Source of the DNA: Hyphomonas sp. BRH_c22
Lineage (GTDB): Bacteria > Pseudomonadota > Alphaproteobacteria > Caulobacterales > Hyphomonadaceae
NCBI RefSeq assembly: GCF_000961795.1
Contig: NZ_LADU01000019.1
Coordinates: 1 to 64,000, forward strand
DNA length: 64,000 bases
Direction of reading: 5' to 3'
The notes beneath the pieces were generated by a model that made no database searches, had not been told where the DNA came from, and was given only the letters and a program-made list of their open reading frames with translations. This document shows, piece by piece, positions 47,832 through 57,215 of this stretch. The position numbers and the translations under genes are program-made. How positions within the stretch are numbered: the first letter of the stretch is position 1; the number at the start of each line of letters is the position of its first letter.

Positions 47832-50085
47832 CTTCGACCTCCTGATCGCGCACCGCCCGGTCCACCACGGCCAGGGATCGGAGCGCCGCGAGTATCTGCG
47901 ACAGGCGCTTCAGGTCTTCAACCTCGATTTCCATCACCAGTTCGGTGAAATCGGCATGGCGCTCTTGCGTCGCGATGCGCGTGATATTGCCATTCGCCTG
48001 CGCCACGGCGGCGCACAGCTTGGCCAGGACGCCTTTTTCGTTCGACGCATTGACGCGGATCCGCCCCACGGCCACTGCGCCGGTCTTGGCGAGTTCCGTC
48101 CATTTCAGATCGACCCATAGCTCGGGATGGTCGTCATATTCGGCCAGTTTCGGGCAGCTCGCGACATGCACGACAAGGCCCTTGTCGGGCTCCTGCACGC
48201 CCATGATCCGGTCCCCCGGCAACGGGCAGCAGCACTGGCCCAGATGCAGCGTCACGCCGGGCATCAGGTCTTCCCCCGACACCAGCAGCCGCGCATGCTC
48301 ATTGTCCAGTCGCAGCTTGTTCTCGTCGTCAAAGCGTTCGACGCGATAGCCGGGGAAGGCCGCTTCCATGATGTCCGCTGACGAGATCCGGCCACGCCCG
48401 ACCGCCTCGGCCATTTCCTCGCGGGTCTGGAACCCGGCAAGCTGCGCCGTATGGGTCATCTTCACGTCGATCGGATCTATCCCCGCGCGCCGCAGCGCCA
48501 TGTTGATCAAGCCTTCGCCAAGGCGCCGGAACTGCATCTGGTCACGCTCGCGCACAAGGCGGCGGATGGCAGAGCGCGCCCGCCCGGTGATCGTCATGGC
48601 TTCCCAGCCGACAACCGGCGCCGCCACCTTGCCGCGCAGGATATCCACCACGTCACCATTCTTCAGTGGGCGGCGCAGTGACTTCACCTCGCCATTTATC
48701 CGTGCACCAATCGCCGTATCCCCCACCGCCGAGTGAACGGCATAGGCAAAGTCCAGCGGCATGGCGCCTGCCGGCAGGATGATCAGCTTGCCCTTCGGGC
48801 TGAACGCGAACACATGCTCGCGGTACATTTCCAGCTTGGCATGTTCGAGAAACTCGCTTGCGTCGGCCCCGTCCTGGATCAGCTCGGCAAATGCTTCCAG
48901 GTTGGCGGCCGGGTCAAGGCCCGCCGCACGGGCGGACTCTGCATCAAAGCCATAGGACTTGTTCTTGTAGCCCCAGTGGGCCGCAACGCCGAACTCGGCA
49001 GTCTTGTCCATCGCTTCGGTGCGGATCTGCAGCTCCACGCGGCGATTGCCCGAGGCGCGCACCGTCGTGTGCAGCGAAGCATAGCCATTCGGCTTGGGCA
49101 CCGAGATATAGTCGCGGAACCGGTCCGGAATGCAGGCCCACAGCGTGTGAACCTCGCCCAGCACGCGGTAGCAATCGTCGACATCCTTCACCACGATACG
49201 GAACGCAAACAGGTCAGCCACGTCGCGGAACGAAATCGACTTGCGCTCCAGCTTGCGCCACAGCGAATAGGGCTGCTTCCGGCGTCCCTTGATCTTGGCC
49301 TGGATGCCCGAAATGTCCATGAGTTGTTGCAGATCGCTCTCGATACGCCCGAGATCGTCGGCATTCTCGCGTTCCAGTTCTTCCTGGCGGTAGAGGATCG
49401 CACGCCGCGCTTCGGGATTGAGTTCCTCGAAGGCAAGGTCTTCCATTTCGGCGGCAAGCGAGTAGAGGCCCACACGACGCGCCAGCGGGGCATAAATGTC
49501 CATCGTTTCGCGCGCTGTGCGGTCGCGGCTCTCGGCCTTCTTGCGATGCTTGAGGGTGCGCATGTTGTGCAAACGGTCCGCCAGCTTCACCAGCAGCACG
49601 CGCAGGTCGCTCGTCGTGGCCAGGATGAATTTCTGGAAGTTCTCGGCCTGCGCCGATTCCTTGGACGAATATTCCAGCGCGTCCAGCTTGGTGACACCGT
49701 CGACCAGTTCGGCCACATCCGCGCCAAAGCGCACTTCGATGTCGCCAATGTCGATGCCGGTGTCTTCCACCACATCGTGCAGTAGGCCGGCCACGATGGT
49801 CACCTCGTCGAGGCGCACGTCGGCGAGCAGGCTGGCCACTTCCACGGGGTGGGAATAATAGGCATCGCCGGAATCGCGCGTCTGCGAGCCGTGATGCAGC
49901 TTGGCGAAATCATAGGCCGCGCCCAGCAGTTCGGATTTGACGCGGGGGTGATAGGCCCGCACTTTCGCGATCAGCTCTTCGCGTAACAGCACGTGGCGGT
50001 GCTCAGCCTGATTTTCAGTCGAAACTTCCGTGCCAGCCACCTCGCCAGCCCCTTTGTCCTTCGCGGAAAGGGCGCTGCCGTCCAT
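47821..50085 (-). CDS. rel: Bifunctional (p)ppGpp synthetase/hydrolase
   Basis: The 754-residue Rel/SpoT protein has the HD hydrolase domain ([17 protein letters not shown], about residues 50-200). The synthetase domain follows (residues 240-360, with [12 protein letters not shown]), then TGS and a C-terminal ACT domain (residues 680-745). Both catalytic motifs are intact, so it can make and degrade ppGpp. It follows rpoZ by 8 bp. Confidence 0.95.
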   Translation of the reverse strand: MDGSALSAKDKGAGEVAGTEVSTENQAEHRHVLLREELIAKVRAYHPRVKSELLGAAYDFAKLHHGSQTRDSGDAYYSHPVEVASLLADVRLDEVTIVAGLLHDVVEDTGIDIGDIEVRFGADVAELVDGVTKLDALEYSSKESAQAENFQKFILATTSDLRVLLVKLADRLHNMRTLKHRKKAESRDRTARETMDIYAPLARRVGLYSLAAEMEDLAFEELNPEARRAILYRQEELERENADDLGRIESDLQQLMDISGIQAKIKGRRKQPYSLWRKLERKSISFRDVADLFAFRIVVKDVDDCYRVLGEVHTLWACIPDRFRDYISVPKPNGYASLHTTVRASGNRRVELQIRTEAMDKTAEFGVAAHWGYKNKSYGFDAESARAAGLDPAANLEAFAELIQDGADASEFLEHAKLEMYREHVFAFSPKGKLIILPAGAMPLDFAYAVHSAVGDTAIGARINGEVKSLRRPLKNGDVVDILRGKVAAPVVGWEAMTITGRARSAIRRLVRERDQMQFRRLGEGLINMALRRAGIDPIDVKMTHTAQLAGFQTREEMAEAVGRGRISSADIMEAAFPGYRVERFDDENKLRLDNEHARLLVSGEDLMPGVTLHLGQCCCPLPGDRIMGVQEPDKGLVVHVASCPKLAEYDDHPELWVDLKWTELAKTGAVAVGRIRVNASNEKGVLAKLCAAVAQANGNITRIATQERHADFTELVMEIEVEDLKRLSQILAALRSLAVVDRAVRDQEVEDDE

Positions 50086-50093
50086 GGAGCCTC

Positions 50094-50444
50094 CTAGAGC
50101 CGGTCGTCGCGTCCGGACTCGATTTCAGCCTGATAGGCGCGCATTACGTCGTCTTCGGTGGCTGCCGGGCCAGACATCAGGGCGATGCGATCGGCTTCGC
50201 GTTCGCTTTCCTCGCTCGGACGCACTTCCTGCAGGTTGGAGATCATCGCTTCCTTGACCAGCTTCAGGTCAACCGACTCTTCCGCAATCTCGCGCAGCGA
50301 CACGACCGGATCCTTGTCATTGTCCCGATCCACCGTGAGGGGCGAGCCTTCGCGGATCATGCGTGCGCGGTGCGCGGCGAGCAGGACAAGCTCGAAACGG
50401 TTTGGCACTTTCTGGATGCAGTCTTCGACGGTCACTCGGGCCAT
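50094..50444 (-). CDS. rpoZ: RNA polymerase omega subunit
   Basis: The 116-residue omega subunit begins [30 protein letters not shown] and helps assemble RNA polymerase and bind ppGpp. The C-terminal acidic tail is longer than in enterics. It is first in the tight rpoZ-rel-pyrE-pdxJ-acpS-rnc-era-recO run and is divergent from the NYN gene. Confidence 0.95.
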   Translation of the reverse strand: MARVTVEDCIQKVPNRFELVLLAAHRARMIREGSPLTVDRDNDKDPVVSLREIAEESVDLKLVKEAMISNLQEVRPSEESEREADRIALMSGPAATEDDVMRAYQAEIESGRDDRL

Positions 50445-50595
50445 GGGCAGTCAATCTCCTTGAAGCCGACCCTTATATGCAGTGCAGCAAGCTGGCGCAA
50501 CCCGGCTATTGCGCCTGAAACGCAGCCTGAGTATGCCAGTCATATAAGAAATTTCGGCGTTTTATTAGCCGCAAGCCTAAATCATCGGAGGAATA

Positions 50596-51171
50596 ATGCC
50601 AATGGCCTTTTACAAGGACGAGCGCATTGCACTGTTTATTGACGGGGCGAACCTGTATTCAGCCGCCCGCGCCGTGGGCCTGGAGATCGATTTCCGCAAG
50701 CTTTTGAAGGAATTCCAGGGCAAGGGCCGCCTGCTCAGGGCCAATTACTACACCGCCCTGGTCGAAACCGACGAATACAGCCCGATCCGGCCCCTCGTCG
50801 ACTGGCTGGCCTATAATGGCTACACAGTCATCAAGAAGCCCGCGCGGGAGTTCACCGACCGCGAAGGCCGCAAACGCGTTCGCGGCAGCATGGATGTCGA
50901 ACTGGCCGTCGACATGCTCGAAACCGCCCGCAATATCGATCACATCGTCCTGTTCAGCGGAAACGGTGATTTCCGCCGCGCTGTCGAGGCGGTGAAGGCG
51001 CGCGGCGTGCGTGTGTCTGTCGTTTCCACAGTTGCCTCCAATCCGCCGATGATCTCGGACGACCTGCGCCGCGAAGCCGACAATTTCATCGACCTGGAAG
51101 ACCTCGGCGAACTCGTCGCCCGCCCCCGGCAGGGATTTTCCGGCGATGAACAGGGCGACGACGAGGACTGA
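50596..51171 (+). CDS. NYN domain RNase-like protein (LabA/DUF88 family)
   Basis: The 191-residue PIN/NYN-like protein has acidic active-site residues in LFIDGANLY, GSMDVELAVDML and LFSGNGDFRRAVEAV, typical of LabA/DUF88 NYN nucleases. The C-terminal tail is very acidic. A CGGAGGAAT site precedes ATG 50596. It is divergent from rpoZ, an arrangement often seen in alphaproteobacteria. The RNA substrate is unknown. Confidence 0.9.
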   Translation: MPMAFYKDERIALFIDGANLYSAARAVGLEIDFRKLLKEFQGKGRLLRANYYTALVETDEYSPIRPLVDWLAYNGYTVIKKPAREFTDREGRKRVRGSMDVELAVDMLETARNIDHIVLFSGNGDFRRAVEAVKARGVRVSVVSTVASNPPMISDDLRREADNFIDLEDLGELVARPRQGFSGDEQGDDED

Positions 51172-51186
51172 TCCCCACGCCCGAAG

Positions 51187-51238
51187 GCTCATCCGGAGCG
51201 AAGCCTGTCCCTGCGCAGGCAGGGATCGAAGGACGAGC
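51187..51238. repeat. REP-like palindromic element, copy 2
   Basis: The same 52-bp element as at 35500, with one difference (CT->CG at the ninth position). That change removes the CT core where the IS110 element inserted elsewhere. It begins 16 bp after the NYN stop codon. Confidence 0.75.
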
Positions 51239-51336
51239 CGGGCGAATCCCGCCCTCCCCGCGTCCGTCTCCACCACGATAGCCCAAGGCGCACAGCAGAT
51301 CCCGCCCCGCTTGTCCCACAGGCCCCCGGCCGGGCG

Positions 51337-51342
51337 TATAAT
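51337..51342 (+). promoter_or_regulatory. TATAAT -10 element for candidate sRNA
   Basis: A perfect TATAAT stands in an otherwise GC-only region. The nearest -35-like TTGTCC (51311-51316) is 20 bp away, longer than ideal, so activity would need help or a weak -35. It would start RNA at about 51349. Confidence 0.45.
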
Positions 51343-51348
51343 GGCCGG

Positions 51349-51480
51349 GCCGCGCGGGTGCCCGCCTGCGCGGTCACCTGTAACTGGCGCGGGATGAAGG
51401 GCAGAAGGTGCGCACCTTCCAACCTTTCAGACCAACAGACTGAAAACGCGTGCCCGGAGCTTTCCTCCCGCGCACTTTTT
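51349..51480 (+). ncRNA. Candidate intergenic small RNA
   Basis: A ~132-nt transcript is predicted between the TATAAT box and a hairpin (GTGC..GCAC around CCGGAG/CTCC) followed by TTTTT at 51476-51480. Internal structure includes the 16-bp perfect palindrome GAAGGTGCGCACCTTC (51404-51419), the hairpin TTTCAG/CTGAAA, and a closing stem GCGCGGG/CCCGCGC. It contains no plausible open reading frame and does not match 6S, SRP, tmRNA or RNase P consensus as far as I can read. It lies downstream of the NYN gene and REP copy 2. Confidence 0.5.
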
Positions 51481-51490
51481 CCCGAGGAAA

Positions 51491-51518
51491 CCGGATGGCT
51501 CCCGCCAGTCCGGCTTTT
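51491..51518. terminator. Strong hairpin with T-run
   Basis: CCGGA-TGGC-TCCC-GCCA-G-TCCGG forms a stable stem followed by CTTTT on the plus strand. It sits 11 bp past the stop of the minus-strand gene at 51529, so it may terminate both that gene and the candidate small RNA. Confidence 0.6.
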
Positions 51519-51528
51519 CCTGCTGCGC

Positions 51529-52236
51529 CTAACCCGCCTTGATGCCGAGTGCAAGCCTGTCGGCCTCACCCATGAGGCGCGCCCGGACCTGTTCAGAATC
51601 TGCGCCGAAATAGGCATCTGAAACCATGTTCAGGCCATTGAGAAAATCGGTCGCGACGCGAGTCATGTCTGCCGGACTGGCAGTATCGCCAGGGTCACGT
51701 GATGCCAGCGCCGTCAGCCCAGCCAGCACGATCCGCTCATGAACGGCCGGTGGCCAGGCATCCTTGTTCGCGATCAGGTACTGGCTGCAGAAGTCTGCAA
51801 ACGCCGTCTGGCTGAACAGCCACTTCTCGTTCACCTCCCAGAAATAGTCCGCCGTATGGACCAGTTCCGGATCGGCGCCGCGCGGCACCACGGCCGCGGC
51901 AACCCGCTCCAGCCATTTTGCCCGCGATGCCGACGGAATGGACGCCGTGATGATGTGCGCGACGGCATAGACCGGCACATCGTCCAGCTGCTCGGGCGTA
52001 TGGTCGGCGAGATACTGATCGAAGGCGGGCTGCGAATGGGCTTTCGTCACGATATGCGACATCACTGTCTGCATACCGGCCGCATCAGGGCCCGGCTGCG
52101 AAGGTGACGCGGACGCCGGCGCATTGGCAGCGCCCTGTCCGGTTCCCCGTTTCCTGACGGAATTATAGATGATCACAACTGCAACAAGTACCGCGGCAGC
52201 GATTGCGGCGACCACGCCAAAGCCAGGATTTTCCAT
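51529..52236 (-). CDS. Hypothetical membrane-anchored protein
   Basis: The 235-residue protein has one N-terminal membrane helix (about residues 6-24), an Ala/Ser/Pro linker (residues 33-52) and a mostly helical C-terminal domain with conserved-looking aromatic residues (YFWEVNEKWLF, FCSQYLI). I do not recognise a family. It is separated by 62 bp from a further small membrane-protein gene and could form an operon with it. Confidence 0.7.
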   Translation of the reverse strand: MENPGFGVVAAIAAAVLVAVVIIYNSVRKRGTGQGAANAPASASPSQPGPDAAGMQTVMSHIVTKAHSQPAFDQYLADHTPEQLDDVPVYAVAHIITASIPSASRAKWLERVAAAVVPRGADPELVHTADYFWEVNEKWLFSQTAFADFCSQYLIANKDAWPPAVHERIVLAGLTALASRDPGDTASPADMTRVATDFLNGLNMVSDAYFGADSEQVRARLMGEADRLALGIKAG

Positions 52237-52298
52237 GCCTGTTCTCCTCTTTCAACCACCTTCGGCAGCTAACGGAGGAATCTTAACATAGGAAAAAC

Positions 52299-52646
52299 CT
52301 ATCGGCCCGAACGCGGCCTGATATAAACCACGCCCGGCTTGCGCCACGCCTGCACCACGGTCAGCAGTCCCCACACCCAGTCCGCGACCAGCACAAGGAA
52401 GCCGATCCCGCTGAACGGGATAAGGAGCACGCCAATGGGCAGCAGGACGAGCTGTATGATTGCCGTGCCGAAGCGTCCCACGAAAAACGTGCCGACGCCC
52501 GGGATCAGGAAATTCAGGATGAACGCAATGAACTTGAACGTGCCCTTGGTCGCGCCCACTGCGACACGACCTGCCACCTGGCCAACACCTGGACGCTGCG
52601 CAATCAACTGGTCTCTCTCATATTCGCTTGTTGGATAATCACTCAT
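52299..52646 (-). CDS. Small hypothetical membrane protein
   Basis: The 115-residue protein has two to three hydrophobic segments (FIAFILNFLIPGVGTFFVGRF and LVLLPIGVLLIPFSGIGFLVLVADWVWG) separated by a Gly-rich turn, resembling small TM2- or YqaE-like domain proteins. ATG 52646 (MSDYPTSE) is chosen, and ATG 52655 is also in frame. Function is unknown. Confidence 0.65.
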   Translation of the reverse strand: MSDYPTSEYERDQLIAQRPGVGQVAGRVAVGATKGTFKFIAFILNFLIPGVGTFFVGRFGTAIIQLVLLPIGVLLIPFSGIGFLVLVADWVWGLLTVVQAWRKPGVVYIRPRSGR

Positions 52647-52699
52647 AAAGCCCATGTGGCCCCGTTAACCCAGTCCTTCAATGCCTGCGCGAGATGAAA

Positions 52700-54271
52700 T
52701 CACCGCGCGGGCACATGTGCCGCAATCAGCTGCGGCCCCTCCGCCGCAAAGGCCCGCGCCAGCGCCGCGTCAAAGGCCTCCGCCGTGTCCACCGCCACCG
52801 CCGGCACACCCATGCTTTGCGACAGGGCCACCCAGTCGATTTCCGGCTGGTCGAGTTCCAGCATGCTCTTCGCCGTGGGGCCCGGATTGCCGGCGCCCGT
52901 GCGCGCCAGCTCGATATTCAGGATACGGTAGGAATGGTTGACGAACACGACCGTCACCACATTGGCCCCCTCCCGCGCCATGCTCCACAGCGCCTGGTTG
53001 GTGTACATGGCCGCGCCGTCCCCGGTCAGGCACAGCACTTTCCTCTCCTTCGCCGCCAGCGCCGCCCCCAGCGCCAGCGGCATGCCCTGCCCGATGGCAC
53101 CGCCCGTCAGCATCATCCAGTCATGCGGCCTGGCCTTCTGCGTCATCAGGAAGGCGGGCAGTCCGTTCGACACGCCATCATCCGACACGAAACTCCCCTC
53201 CGGCAGGTGGCGCGCAATCGACGCGCCCACACTTGCCGCATTCAGCGCCCCGGCTGGCGTGCCCGGCTGCTCCAGCGCGGCAAACGGCGCCGCCTCCTTT
53301 GCGCCCAGCCCGTCAGCCAGCGCGCCAAGGATGGCTGCGCTGTCGCTTTCCGGTCCGCCCACAATCATCGTGGCGCACCCTTCCGGCACCAGCACGCTCG
53401 GCTTGCCCGGATAGGCAAAGAAGGCCACCGGCACCTGCGTGCCCGCCACCAGCATCAGGTCACAGCCTTCAAGGTCGGCCATCGCGCCCTCGGCAAAATA
53501 CTGCATCCGGTCGGGAATGAACCGCCCCGCCCCGCGCGCCTGGCGCGGGAAGAACGTGTCGGTCATCACGCGCACACCGGCCGCCTTCAGCCGCGCGGCA
53601 ATCGCAAGTCCGCCTTCCGTCAGCGCCGTGCCGCTGATCAGCACCATCGGCTTCTTCGCGGCCCTGATCGCCGCCACCGCCGCATCGACCCGCTGGGCAT
53701 CCGGCTTGCGCAGCATCGGCCGCGCGCGTTTCGTCCCTGGCTTGCCGCCTTCCAGCCAGGCCGTGTCCGCCGGCAGGATCAGCGCCGCAGGCCCGGTAAC
53801 CGGCGACAGGCTCGCCTCCCACGCCTCAGCGGCCAGCTCGCCCGCCGTTTCCGCCCGGTCAGCCGATTTGATCCACACCGAATTTGGCCCCGCCATGCCC
53901 CTTATGTCGGACGCAAGCGGCGCATCGTAACGCTGGTGGGGCACCGCATGGTCGCCGATCACGTTGACCATGGGCGTCCAGGCCCGGCGCGCATTGTGGA
54001 TGTTCGCCCCAGCGTTCAGGTAACCCGCGCCAAGGTGCAGCAGCGTCATCGCCGGTCCGCCCGCCACACGTGCAAACCCGTCCGCCGCCCCCGTCGCCAC
54101 GCCTTCGAACAGGCACAGGACGGAATGGATCCGCGGCTCATGGTCCAGCGCCGTCACGAGATGCATCTCGGACGTGCCGGGATTGGCGAAACACGCCGAG
54201 ACGCCATGATCAGCCAGGGTCGAGACCAGGGCTTCCGCGCCCGTCATGTTACGTTCAGCCGAATTGCGCAT
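52700..54271 (-). CDS. Thiamine-diphosphate-dependent enzyme (acetolactate synthase/benzoylformate decarboxylase type)
   Basis: The 523-residue enzyme has the ThDP-activating Glu56 (LFEGVATGAADG) and the ThDP-binding GDGAAMYTNQALW...NHSYRILN motif. Its general form is like acetolactate synthase large subunit or benzoylformate decarboxylase, with no small subunit nearby. AGGA precedes ATG 54271. The upstream gene encodes a feruloyl-CoA-synthase-like ligase, so a role in aromatic-acid or short-chain oxo-acid metabolism is possible. Confidence 0.85.
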   Translation of the reverse strand: MRNSAERNMTGAEALVSTLADHGVSACFANPGTSEMHLVTALDHEPRIHSVLCLFEGVATGAADGFARVAGGPAMTLLHLGAGYLNAGANIHNARRAWTPMVNVIGDHAVPHQRYDAPLASDIRGMAGPNSVWIKSADRAETAGELAAEAWEASLSPVTGPAALILPADTAWLEGGKPGTKRARPMLRKPDAQRVDAAVAAIRAAKKPMVLISGTALTEGGLAIAARLKAAGVRVMTDTFFPRQARGAGRFIPDRMQYFAEGAMADLEGCDLMLVAGTQVPVAFFAYPGKPSVLVPEGCATMIVGGPESDSAAILGALADGLGAKEAAPFAALEQPGTPAGALNAASVGASIARHLPEGSFVSDDGVSNGLPAFLMTQKARPHDWMMLTGGAIGQGMPLALGAALAAKERKVLCLTGDGAAMYTNQALWSMAREGANVVTVVFVNHSYRILNIELARTGAGNPGPTAKSMLELDQPEIDWVALSQSMGVPAVAVDTAEAFDAALARAFAAEGPQLIAAHVPAR

Positions 54272-54332
54272 TATTGTCCTGCCCTTTATTGTTTCAGCGC
54301 TTGTCTAGCGCGTTCGCCCAGAGGGTCAAAGC

Positions 54333-54395
54333 GGGACGGATCGCAAAGGCCGTGGCAGACGTGGTGTTCTTGGCGGCAACTTTGCGATCCGTCCC
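54333..54395. repeat. Perfect 16-bp inverted repeat
   Basis: GGGACGGATCGCAAAG (54333-54348) and its exact complement (54380-54395) flank 31 bases in the 253-bp gap between the acyl-CoA ligase stop and the ThDP enzyme start. It may be a transcription terminator or the remnant of a small mobile unit. No other copy was noticed in the window. Confidence 0.6.
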
Positions 54396-54418
54396 TCAGC
54401 CAGAGGGGATCTGGCTGA
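54396..54418. terminator. Hairpin next to the 16-bp inverted repeat
   Basis: TCAGCCAG and CTGGCTGA form a perfect 8-bp stem with a 7-base loop, directly adjoining the preceding inverted repeat. The next ~100 bp up to the acyl-CoA ligase stop hold nothing recognisable. Confidence 0.4.
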
Positions 54419-54524
54419 AGCCGCCGGGATGGACGGGCGACTCCAGAGTCAGTCTAGGAAAAGGTAAACAGAATTGCGACGCCCGAATCGCAAAAAATGA
54501 GACAAGAGTCACAAATTTTCGGGA

Positions 54525-56399
54525 TTAATCGCCAATAGATACTACAGGATCAGATACAGAACCCCCATAAAGCATCTCAACCTGATCTCTTCTCAGGTCC
54601 AGCGTGCGCCCCTGGTTCATGTAGCCCTTTTCGGTGATTTCGCCCGCGTCCGCCTGGGGCGCTGTTTCCTGCAGCAGAATCCTGGCGATTCGCGCCGATG
54701 GCTTCGGATTGGCCGCATTGTGCTTCTGCAGGCCCGCCTTCACGGCCGCGATGACTTTCGGATGCCGTGACAATTCGGCCATCGGCAGGGCCTCACCGAC
54801 AAGGCGCTGGCACCAGGCCTCGTTGAGAAAACCGAGCAGGCAGATTTCGTCCCGGTTGAGGCCGCAGACGACCGCATCGGACAAGGCGCCCCCCGTCGCC
54901 GCCACCGCCTGCACCCGCACCGTGCCCGCCGACACCCAGGTCCCGCTCGCCAGCTTGAATTCCTCGGCAGTGCGCCCGTCGAACGCGAGGCCCTTTTCGG
55001 GATGTTCTGGATCGACGAACCGCACTGCATCGCCCAGCCGGTAATAGCCTTCCTCATCGAACGCCGCAGCGGTCTGCGCCGGATTGCGGTAATAGCCAGG
55101 CGTCACGTTCACGCCCTTTACGCGCAGCTCCAGCTTCCCGGCATTCGGCACCAGTTTGAATGTATTGCCCGGCAGCGGCAGCCCAATCAGGCCCATCACA
55201 TCATTCGGCCAGTGAACGTTCGAGGCCGTCGGCGACGTCTCGGTCGCGCCATACCCGGCTGACAGCGAGATCCGCTCGCCGGTCACCCGCACGGCCACCG
55301 CCTGGATACGCTCATAGATATCCTGCCCCATTGCGGCGCCGCCATAGGCCATGCAGATCAGGCGTTTGAAGAAGGCCTCGGCGAGGGCGTCATCCCGTTC
55401 CAGTTCCGTCGCAAGGGCCGCCCAGGCGGCCGGAACGGTCGTGTGCTGCGTCGTGGAAATTTCCTTCAGGTTCCGGATCATTTCCGGCAGGCGGGCCGGC
55501 GTCGGCGCGCCCTGGTCAAGATACAGCGTGCCGCCCCAGTCCAGCATGTTGTGCAGGATGGAATGCGCGCCATAGGTGTGGCTCCACGGCAGGAAATTGC
55601 ACATCACCTGCGGCCCGCCGGTGATCTCGTCGAGGCGCGCCTCGTCCCAGACCGACCGGATCATCTTCGCATTGGACGCCACCATGCCGTGCAGGTTGAT
55701 CACGGCCTTCGGCTCGCCTGTCGAACCGGACGTCAGCATGTATTTCGCCACCGTCTCCGGCGTCAGCGCCGCATAGGCCGCATCGACAGCTTCGGTCGGC
55801 TCCCTGGCAAAGCGGCCGATATTGGCGCAGTCGCAGCCTTTCGGCTCATGCCGGCTGTACAGCACCAGCCGGTTGCCCACGCCCATGCCGTCCAGTCCGC
55901 GCTGATACTCGGCGCCATCCTCGACATAGATGAATTTCGGCTCGGTCAGCTGGTCGATATATTTCAGGCGCGCGAAGTCCTGGCTCAGCAGCGCATAGGC
56001 CGGTGTCACCGGCACGACCGGGCTGCCCGCCCACATCGCGGCATACATGACCAGCGCATGGTCAATGGCATTCGACGACAGGATCATTACCGGCGCGTCC
56101 GGCCCCGCGCCCGCATCGATAAAGCCCTGCGCCAGCCGCCGCACGCGCTCCAGCCCCTCGGCATAGGTCATCTCCCGCCAGCCTTCGGATGCCGGGTCTT
56201 CCGGCACCCGCTCGGCCAGCCAGACGCGGCCTGGTGCCTCGGCCGCCCACTTCACCAATGGCGCCAGCATGTGCGGCGGGCAGGGCTTCAGGGGATGCCC
56301 GTTATTCAGGTAAATTGTCCCGTCTGCGCGGCGGTCGACGTTCAGCCTGAGCGGAAGATAAGGCACTTCGCGGAACGGGATATGAGCTGTATCGGCCAC
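54525..56399 (-). CDS. Acyl-CoA/feruloyl-CoA synthetase-like AMP-binding ligase
   Basis: The 624-residue ligase activates a carboxylic acid with ATP and CoA. The AMP-binding P-loop is MLTSGSTGEPKAVINLHGM and the second core is SAGYGATETSPTA. The N-terminus (PLRLNVDRRADGTIYLNNGHPL) closely resembles the feruloyl-CoA synthase family. The start is GTG at 56399. Substrate choice between hydroxycinnamates and other acids cannot be read from the sequence. Confidence 0.85.
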   Translation of the reverse strand: MADTAHIPFREVPYLPLRLNVDRRADGTIYLNNGHPLKPCPPHMLAPLVKWAAEAPGRVWLAERVPEDPASEGWREMTYAEGLERVRRLAQGFIDAGAGPDAPVMILSSNAIDHALVMYAAMWAGSPVVPVTPAYALLSQDFARLKYIDQLTEPKFIYVEDGAEYQRGLDGMGVGNRLVLYSRHEPKGCDCANIGRFAREPTEAVDAAYAALTPETVAKYMLTSGSTGEPKAVINLHGMVASNAKMIRSVWDEARLDEITGGPQVMCNFLPWSHTYGAHSILHNMLDWGGTLYLDQGAPTPARLPEMIRNLKEISTTQHTTVPAAWAALATELERDDALAEAFFKRLICMAYGGAAMGQDIYERIQAVAVRVTGERISLSAGYGATETSPTASNVHWPNDVMGLIGLPLPGNTFKLVPNAGKLELRVKGVNVTPGYYRNPAQTAAAFDEEGYYRLGDAVRFVDPEHPEKGLAFDGRTAEEFKLASGTWVSAGTVRVQAVAATGGALSDAVVCGLNRDEICLLGFLNEAWCQRLVGEALPMAELSRHPKVIAAVKAGLQKHNAANPKPSARIARILLQETAPQADAGEITEKGYMNQGRTLDLRRDQVEMLYGGSVSDPVVSIGD

Positions 56400-56432
56400 G
56401 CGGGGCCCCCCTGTCTTCTTGTTGATGGCGGC

Positions 56433-57215
56433 TTAAACAAGCCCGCGGGTGGGAATGTGAATCACGTGACCGCAATGTTTGCAATGCACCGCATCACGGT
56501 CATGCATCATGAGTCCACACTCCTGGCATTCATGTTCCAGCTTGTCGTTGGGCTCGATAATGGCCCGCAGCAGCTGCAGGAACAGGGTGAGGCCCAGCAC
56601 CATGATCATGATCGACAGGATCCGCCCGCCCTGTCCGATCATCAGGATGTCGCCATAGCCCGTGGTCGTCAGGCTGGTGACGGTAAAATAGAGCGCGTCG
56701 AGATAGGATTCGATGCTCGGATTGGTACCGATCTGCGTCGCATAGACAAGCGCCGCCATGATGAAGACAAACACGACGAGGTTCACCACCTTGTCGATCA
56801 CGCGCTCATGGCGCTGGAAGAAAGGCGTCAGCACCTTCACCCGGCGCACGAACGTGAAGGCGCGTATGGCGCGAACCGCGCGCAGCACCCGCAGGAAGGC
56901 GAAGTTGGAGACGAACAGCGGCGCAAACATGGTGATCACCACAACCAGGTCGGCAATGTTCACAGGCCGGAAAAAGAAGTTGGTCCGGTGCCGGGCAATA
57001 TAAAACCGGGCGAGATAGTCCAATGCGATCACCGCGCCAATCGCATAATCAAGCCCCACATGCGTGCGCCCCCGCATGCTGAACGGCGCCCACAGGAAAT
57101 AGGCAATCGTTACGAAATCGAAGATCAGCATCGCCCAGCGGAACGTGAAGGGCCATTTCCCATGCCCCTCATACAGCCAGAACAGGCTCCGGTTCAGCCC
57201 CTTGCGATGACTCAA
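56433..57215 (-). CDS. Voltage-sensor-type potassium channel with C-terminal zinc ribbon
   Basis: The 260-residue channel has six membrane helices. It has an Arg-rich S4 (RVLRAVRAIRAFTFVRRVK, residues 109-127), the pore filter TTTGYGD (183-189), and a C-terminal zinc-ribbon-like motif CxxC...CxxC at Cys230, Cys233, Cys245 and Cys248. The start is TTG 57215, overlapping the upstream gene's TGA stop, so it is coupled to the dihydroorotase gene. The ribbon is unusual for such channels. Confidence 0.84.
   Translation of the reverse strand: MSHRKGLNRSLFWLYEGHGKWPFTFRWAMLIFDFVTIAYFLWAPFSMRGRTHVGLDYAIGAVIALDYLARFYIARHRTNFFFRPVNIADLVVVITMFAPLFVSNFAFLRVLRAVRAIRAFTFVRRVKVLTPFFQRHERVIDKVVNLVVFVFIMAALVYATQIGTNPSIESYLDALYFTVTSLTTTGYGDILMIGQGGRILSIMIMVLGLTLFLQLLRAIIEPNDKLEHECQECGLMMHDRDAVHCKHCGHVIHIPTRGLV

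Noticed and set aside
51430..51480. RNase P RNA, from GGAGGAAAG on the minus strand
   Set aside because: The string resembles the conserved GAGGAAAGTCCGG, but it is explained by a small hairpin. The other RNase P conserved segments are absent and an extra base breaks the match.
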